DNA of 64,000 bases, from NCBI GenBank assembly GCA_028455995.1, contig JABELC010000006.1:2418001-2482000 (forward strand), written 5' to 3'. Below are positions 59,829 to 64,000 of the stretch, one piece after another. The position numbers and the translations under genes are program-made. Positions within the stretch are counted from its first letter, which is position 1. The number at the start of each line of letters is the position of its first letter. The notes below the pieces were generated by a model, which worked only from the letters and a program-made list of their open reading frames with translations, ran no database searches and had not been told where the DNA came from. Source of the DNA: Scleromitrula shiraiana (taxonomy: Eukaryota > Ascomycota > Leotiomycetes > Helotiales > Sclerotiniaceae).

Positions 59829-60552
59829 TAGGTTTTGCCTTTTCTGGGAGGGAAATCGATTTTTTTATAGTTTGAAATATTGCTTCGTTTTCCCACAAGA
59901 TTACTTGCCTAATCGTCGTTAGTTTCTTGCACCATTTTTCTCGTTGGATGTGTAGCCTAGAAATATTAATTTATTGTTGAAACAATGTGCAGATCAATTG
60001 ACATAAAGTTACATTCATTTTCACACTATGTGAGTTTGATGTTTCATAGGCAGTGAGTTCACATGCCAGTATTCTGGAAACATACCTGTATTTGGTTCTT
60101 GACTGCCGGTGCACGTGGTTGGCACGTGTATTTCTCACGTGCCGGTTATATTACTGTATAATTGACGTGGCCTTTCGGCCACGACCCACTCTTTTAGTTA
60201 CTATTCGTACGAAGAAAAGGATCATATATGAATATACGTTTTTTTACTATTGTTGTTAACAACTTACCTAAGTGACCCCAACATTGACAAACAAAGTATT
60301 GAATTACAAATTCTATTCATAGGTATTCTAGGCGGTAATAATGTCCTTGCACTAAGTTATGTAAGTTTTTTGATCTTGAAAAGAATCAAGTATTGCGCTG
60401 AGGATGAAAGCTATCGATGATATGCCATGACATATGAAATTCTTTTAGAATATACAATTTACATGAGATAGTTGCTGTCACCACTAACATTCTCCAGCAT
60501 ATCATTTCGAAGATTATCTTCATGGAAGTCTAGTTCTAGATTAATCCCCAGT
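59829..60552. other. Intergenic region with a repeat copy
   Basis: It contains LTR-like copy B (own entry). The rest shows no gene. Confidence 0.45.
60104..60261 (-). repeat. LTR-like/MITE-like repeat, copy B (inverted to copy A)
   Basis: 158 bp. The reverse complement begins TGTTAACAACAATAG and ends GTGCACCGGCA, and contains GTGGCC GAAA GGCCAC and AATTATACAGTAATATAA, shared with copy A at 57311. No clear target duplication flanks it (TTGAC and ACTTA). Confidence 0.75.
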
Positions 60553-61784
60553 TTACTCATGTAGCGCTAGTAATTCAATTATAGTCTTCAAACGAAGTCG
60601 CAGATTCCGAACATTATCAAATATCCATCTCAAGTTTGACCTCCCTGATTCCGTTGTGAGATCGGCTGGTTTCTGCTGCACAAGTTCTTTTTGTTGATAA
60701 TCGCACACAGCATTCCCCAATTCCCCAAGAACGAGATCTACATATTTAGCTGCAGAAATGACCAAAAGTTTCTTATGCTTCAAGTCCTCCTCATCTGATA
60801 GTTCAAAAGTACCTACACTCATCTTTGTCCCTTTCAAGTACAACGAGCCATTCTTTGCAGTCTTGCAAAACATCGTCACAAGACATTGAAGTATCATGGC
60901 TGGAAATATAAAATTTGCCGAGCCTTTGGGGCATTCCTTACAGCTGAGATAGCTCGCAACATGCTTTCCAGCTTCACGGGTAAGGTTCAAGAGAGAATCC
61001 AAACTAAGACGATTATCTTGTACACCATAGAGCTCGGCACTGCAATAGAGTTGATTCGCTAAACATTGGCAAGTTGATGCAGCGCCGAATTTGATAAGGG
61101 ATGGAGGGCTGGTAAAAGAGCTCGGTATAACGACACTTTCAGCTCGAGGACTACTTTGTAAGAACTCCTTGAACCTGTCTGACTGTGATGAAACTGTTGA
61201 TGCTGTTCTTTTTGGGGCACGATAATTAAAATTGGGGTTCATTGCTAGAGAAAAGTTTTGTTCGGTGGCCTGAAACATATAAGGATTAGTTATTTCTTAC
61301 TTCAGTAGCGGAGATAACTTGATTGAGCCAGACTCACATAGGATTTCTCCGTATCTAATGGAGAGTTATGGTCCATGAAAGTCAGATCGTCCGGTATCGG
61401 ACTCACATTGGGAAAATAATATATATCATCACCAAAGGAATCTTGTTGTAATGCAAATCCCATAGCCTCAAGAAGCCCTGTCTCGGTATCCAAGCTTCTT
61501 GTTTGGAGAGTAGCAGTGGGGCCTGGTACTGGCGATGGTGTTATGCTGGGATCCGCGTTGACAAGTTCAGGAGACTTCTCAGTCAAATATGTCGTAGGAG
61601 TTGGTGATACCGGAGATTGAGAGCCTTGCAAAACGGATTGTCTATTCTTCCTAGCCTTGAGCCTACCACTCCTAAGAGATACACTGTAGTTTCAGACATA
61701 ATTGTTGTTACTACATCGCTGGCATATCTTTCCCCCAGAACATTTCACTCGTGAATGCCGACACGAATCGCACGCCGAGCACAT
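60553..61784 (-). pseudogene. Zn2Cys6 (AflR-like) transcription factor; stop at the sixth zinc ligand
   Basis: Minus-strand exons 61338-61784 and 60553-61269 are joined by a GT-AG intron after EKSY. The N-terminus reads MCSACDSCRHSRVKCSGG then KICQRCSNNNYV, which fits C-x2-C-x6-C-x5-C-x2-C-x6-C, but the sixth Cys codon is TGA (61692-61694). The frame then continues NYSVSLRSGRLKARKNRQ, the linker typical of AflR-type regulators. The rest is a normal AflR-like C-terminal region (CQCLANQLYCSAEL, LREAGKH-like helices, a Cys-rich MILQCLVTMFC, LRLRLKTIIELLALHE). If the stop were read as Cys, the protein would be about 387 residues. It was likely the pathway-specific activator of the surrounding cluster. 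A sequencing error at one base is the alternative. Confidence 0.75.
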
Positions 61785-63107
61785 CTTAACATTCGAGGGA
61801 GTATTGAAAGTTTCCGCAGAAGAATACGGGAATATGTTACGAGCTGGTTGCCAATTTCGATGTTCTTGTCGTAAGTGCGGAGCGATGTTTGATTAACAAC
61901 TCAAGGGTAGACGTGAACGGTGTGAACGCTGTAACCGTAAGATGTTGAATCGCAATACGATTGTATAGATCTATGTATTTGGTACACGACAGACAAACAT
62001 TCTCCTCTGTCATCAGTTTTTGGACCTGACGTGGTGGCGTTCAAACATTCAAATGCACATGTTGCAGAAGTATATCCGGTCCGGCTTTCCGTTGGATTCA
62101 CAAGTGCTTATGCTTATGCGTTGCAGGGTCTCTTCCTCACAAAGAAGGCAATATGTGATAATAGCCGCATAATGGGCAACAAGGACAGGGGTGACATTTC
62201 TGAAACGGGACATATTTTTTCATATAATATTGGTATTGGATTACATTTTTGAATTCATTTCATGATCAGAGAAAGCACGAATTTCAATATACACCCACTG
62301 AAAGGATGGTTCTCACAACATTGTGGGCCAGAATAGAAGTGTTTCATTCAGCCAAATTGTCCATTCTTTGATGAACAAATCATGAGTCTGCATTCGTATT
62401 AGGTGCATATCCTAAAATATCGGATGGATGGACCCCGTCGAAGATCTAAATCGCTTCACTAAGCTGGTTGATTACATTGATCATAAGAATTATTTCAATG
62501 CAGTCAATTTTCAGGCTCAAGTTATATCAGCCGAGTTAGAAAGTAACGGTTCTTGATGAATAGCCTCTTTTCACCTTGCTATTGACGGCAATGCCGTGAA
62601 ACCGGGAATTATTGCTCAATTAAGCTCAAGTTTGACGCTTTCTCCTCCGGCAATAACATTCTTCTGCTTCCGCGGTAGGAGCCGATGAGTTGTTGCTACG
62701 TTCTTGTGGATTCACTAGGTTGACGATGATTCAGAGTATTTAATATAGATCCTCTATCTTGACAAGCTTCTATATTGCATGACTAGATCCCGTATCACAT
62801 AAGACAATGACGTTCGATGTTATGCTTTTACGACTTCGGATATCGAACAGACGGAAGGAGCAATTCTCTCAGCGAAGAGGATTAGTGGAAATGCAGATTA
62901 CCTCCATGATGTTTTAGATTTCTACATGACAGACTTGTGAAGCATATCAGGCAATTCCCAACACAGCAAGTGCAATGGTGGGGTTAAATGGAAAACTATA
63001 TCTTCACGAAATGAGAATAAAACAGAGGGCATGAGAAAACTTCAATTTGTGTTTACTCTTAAGCCTAAGTCTCAAGCCAGCCAGGCATAAAAGAATTTTG
63101 TTTTAAC
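61785..63107. other. Region without recognisable genes
   Basis: 61785-61880 may hold the 5' leader or N-terminal codons of the regulator (the frame upstream of its ATG is open for about 25 codons). From 61900 to 63107 short frames occur on both strands without domains. Confidence 0.4.
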
Positions 63108-64000
63108 ATGGCACAGTATGCGCGTTTTTGGGAGGTAAATCCTCAGTGGGAGCAGGTATTTAGCTTCTCATAACCCTTGTCGGGCAGGATTTCGGTATGC
63201 CAAGAAGACGTGCTGACCTGCACAGTTTGTGCCAATCCTACAGAAATTTCGAAATAGTGTTGATCACATAGTGCAGCGATGAGCCGCATTCCAAAAGATC
63301 TCAGCAGATGGTCCAAAACTTTGACATATTCCTGAAGATAACGAGATAGTTATTCGTAACTTCTTCATTACAGCACGAGATGAGTATCACATCCCAGTTC
63401 GATTATATCTCCCTATTTCAGGAGCCAACGATAAAGCCAAGCTTTTCCTCATGTTTAGTTACTATCACGGTGGGGGTTACACTTTCGGGAACCAGGGAAT
63501 GAAAACCGTTGTCTCATCTGCGCAGGTGCAAGCATTGCTGTAATAAACGTGGACTATCACCTGGCATCTAAACACACCTTCCCAACTGGAATTGAAGACA
63601 GCTACGATGCACATAAGTGGGTTGCTGCCAATGCAGTGGAGATTCAAGGCGATCCTAGCAAAGGATTTATTGTGGGTGGGGTATCTGCAGGGGCTAATTT
63701 TGCTGGCGTAATGGCATACCTAGCTTGAGAGGATGAGATTTTCGCTCCAATTACGGGACGCTTATTGTCTATTCCATGTTGCTTAATGCTTCAAGCTTTT
63801 GATAAAGTACCTCAATGGAATGATGAACTCCTCAGTATCGAGCAGAACAAAAACTCTGATTTACTTAATGTTGAATCATACAATCAACTCATTGAAGGTG
63901 AATATATATTCAGATCCCTTTCCCTATCTTTCTTCTTCTTCTTTTATGAGAGTAATGTTCTTGATCCTGAATGTGTCGTAAAAGATTTAGTTCACTAATT
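63108..64000 (+). pseudogene. Alpha/beta hydrolase (HSL-like) pseudogene, running off the window
   Basis: It starts MAQYARFWEVNPQWEQ at 63108, followed by an intron-like gap. The hydrolase core reads DEYHIPVRLYLPISG, YYHGGGYTFGNQGM (oxyanion HGGG), then after a frame change near 63510 ASIAVINVDYHLASKHTFPT, EDSYDAHKWVAANA, and the nucleophile motif GGVSAGANFAG. A TGA at 63727-63729 follows MAYLA, where a CGA codon would fit, and the frame then continues EDEIFAPITGRLLSIPCC to about 63898. A donor-like GTGAATATATA lies near 63899. Expected length is 300-350 residues, so the C-terminus with the catalytic His lies beyond the window or is lost. Confidence 0.7.

Overview
The window looks like nuclear DNA of a filamentous ascomycete. 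Genes carry short GT-AG introns (about 50-120 nt) with CTAAC-like branch points, and the products include fungal-only families: a CFEM protein, PalC, an acetylxylan esterase with a CBM1, and a Zn2Cys6 regulator. The mix of gene-dense blocks with an extremely AT-rich, RIP-mutated transposon block suggests a Leotiomycete (Sclerotiniaceae-like). That placement is inference from gene style, not from a search.

Layout. 0-9 kb: a secreted sedolisin (tripeptidyl-peptidase), a conserved single-membrane-segment protein and a conserved low-complexity protein. 9.2-17.5 kb: an AT-rich block that is a dead LTR retrotransposon. It has 160-bp LTRs at 9885 and 17351 and a 5-bp target duplication, and the two LTRs differ almost only by C-to-T and G-to-A changes, as repeat-induced point mutation (RIP) produces. 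17.5-36 kb is sparse accessory DNA: a bZIP-like fragment, a CFEM Ser/Thr-rich protein, an O-methyltransferase/P450 pair with an inverted-repeat element between them, an acetylxylan esterase, a 3.2-kb stretch without recognisable genes, a tiny membrane-peptide ORF and an O-methyltransferase pseudogene.

37-47.9 kb is a conserved housekeeping block: nucleolin/Nsr1-like protein, a complex I subunit, mitochondrial ribosomal protein mL54, TFIID subunits TAF7 and TAF3 (divergent neighbours), a small conserved protein, PalC of ambient-pH signalling, and a small two-exon gene.

47.9-64 kb is a decayed secondary-metabolism cluster: two 2-oxoglutarate/Fe(II) dioxygenase pseudogenes, a broken MFS transporter, an NRPS remnant (T, partial A, E, C), a PLP-dependent decarboxylase interrupted by an LTR-like repeat, an apparently intact SAM methyltransferase, a Zn2Cys6 regulator whose sixth zinc-ligand codon is a stop, and a broken alpha/beta hydrolase. 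Together these suggest a lost pathway that made, tailored, exported and regulated a non-ribosomal peptide-like product. Several of the nonsense codons fit CpA-to-TpA change.

All splice junctions were read by eye from consensus sites, frame continuity and family alignment from memory. No searches or expression data were available.
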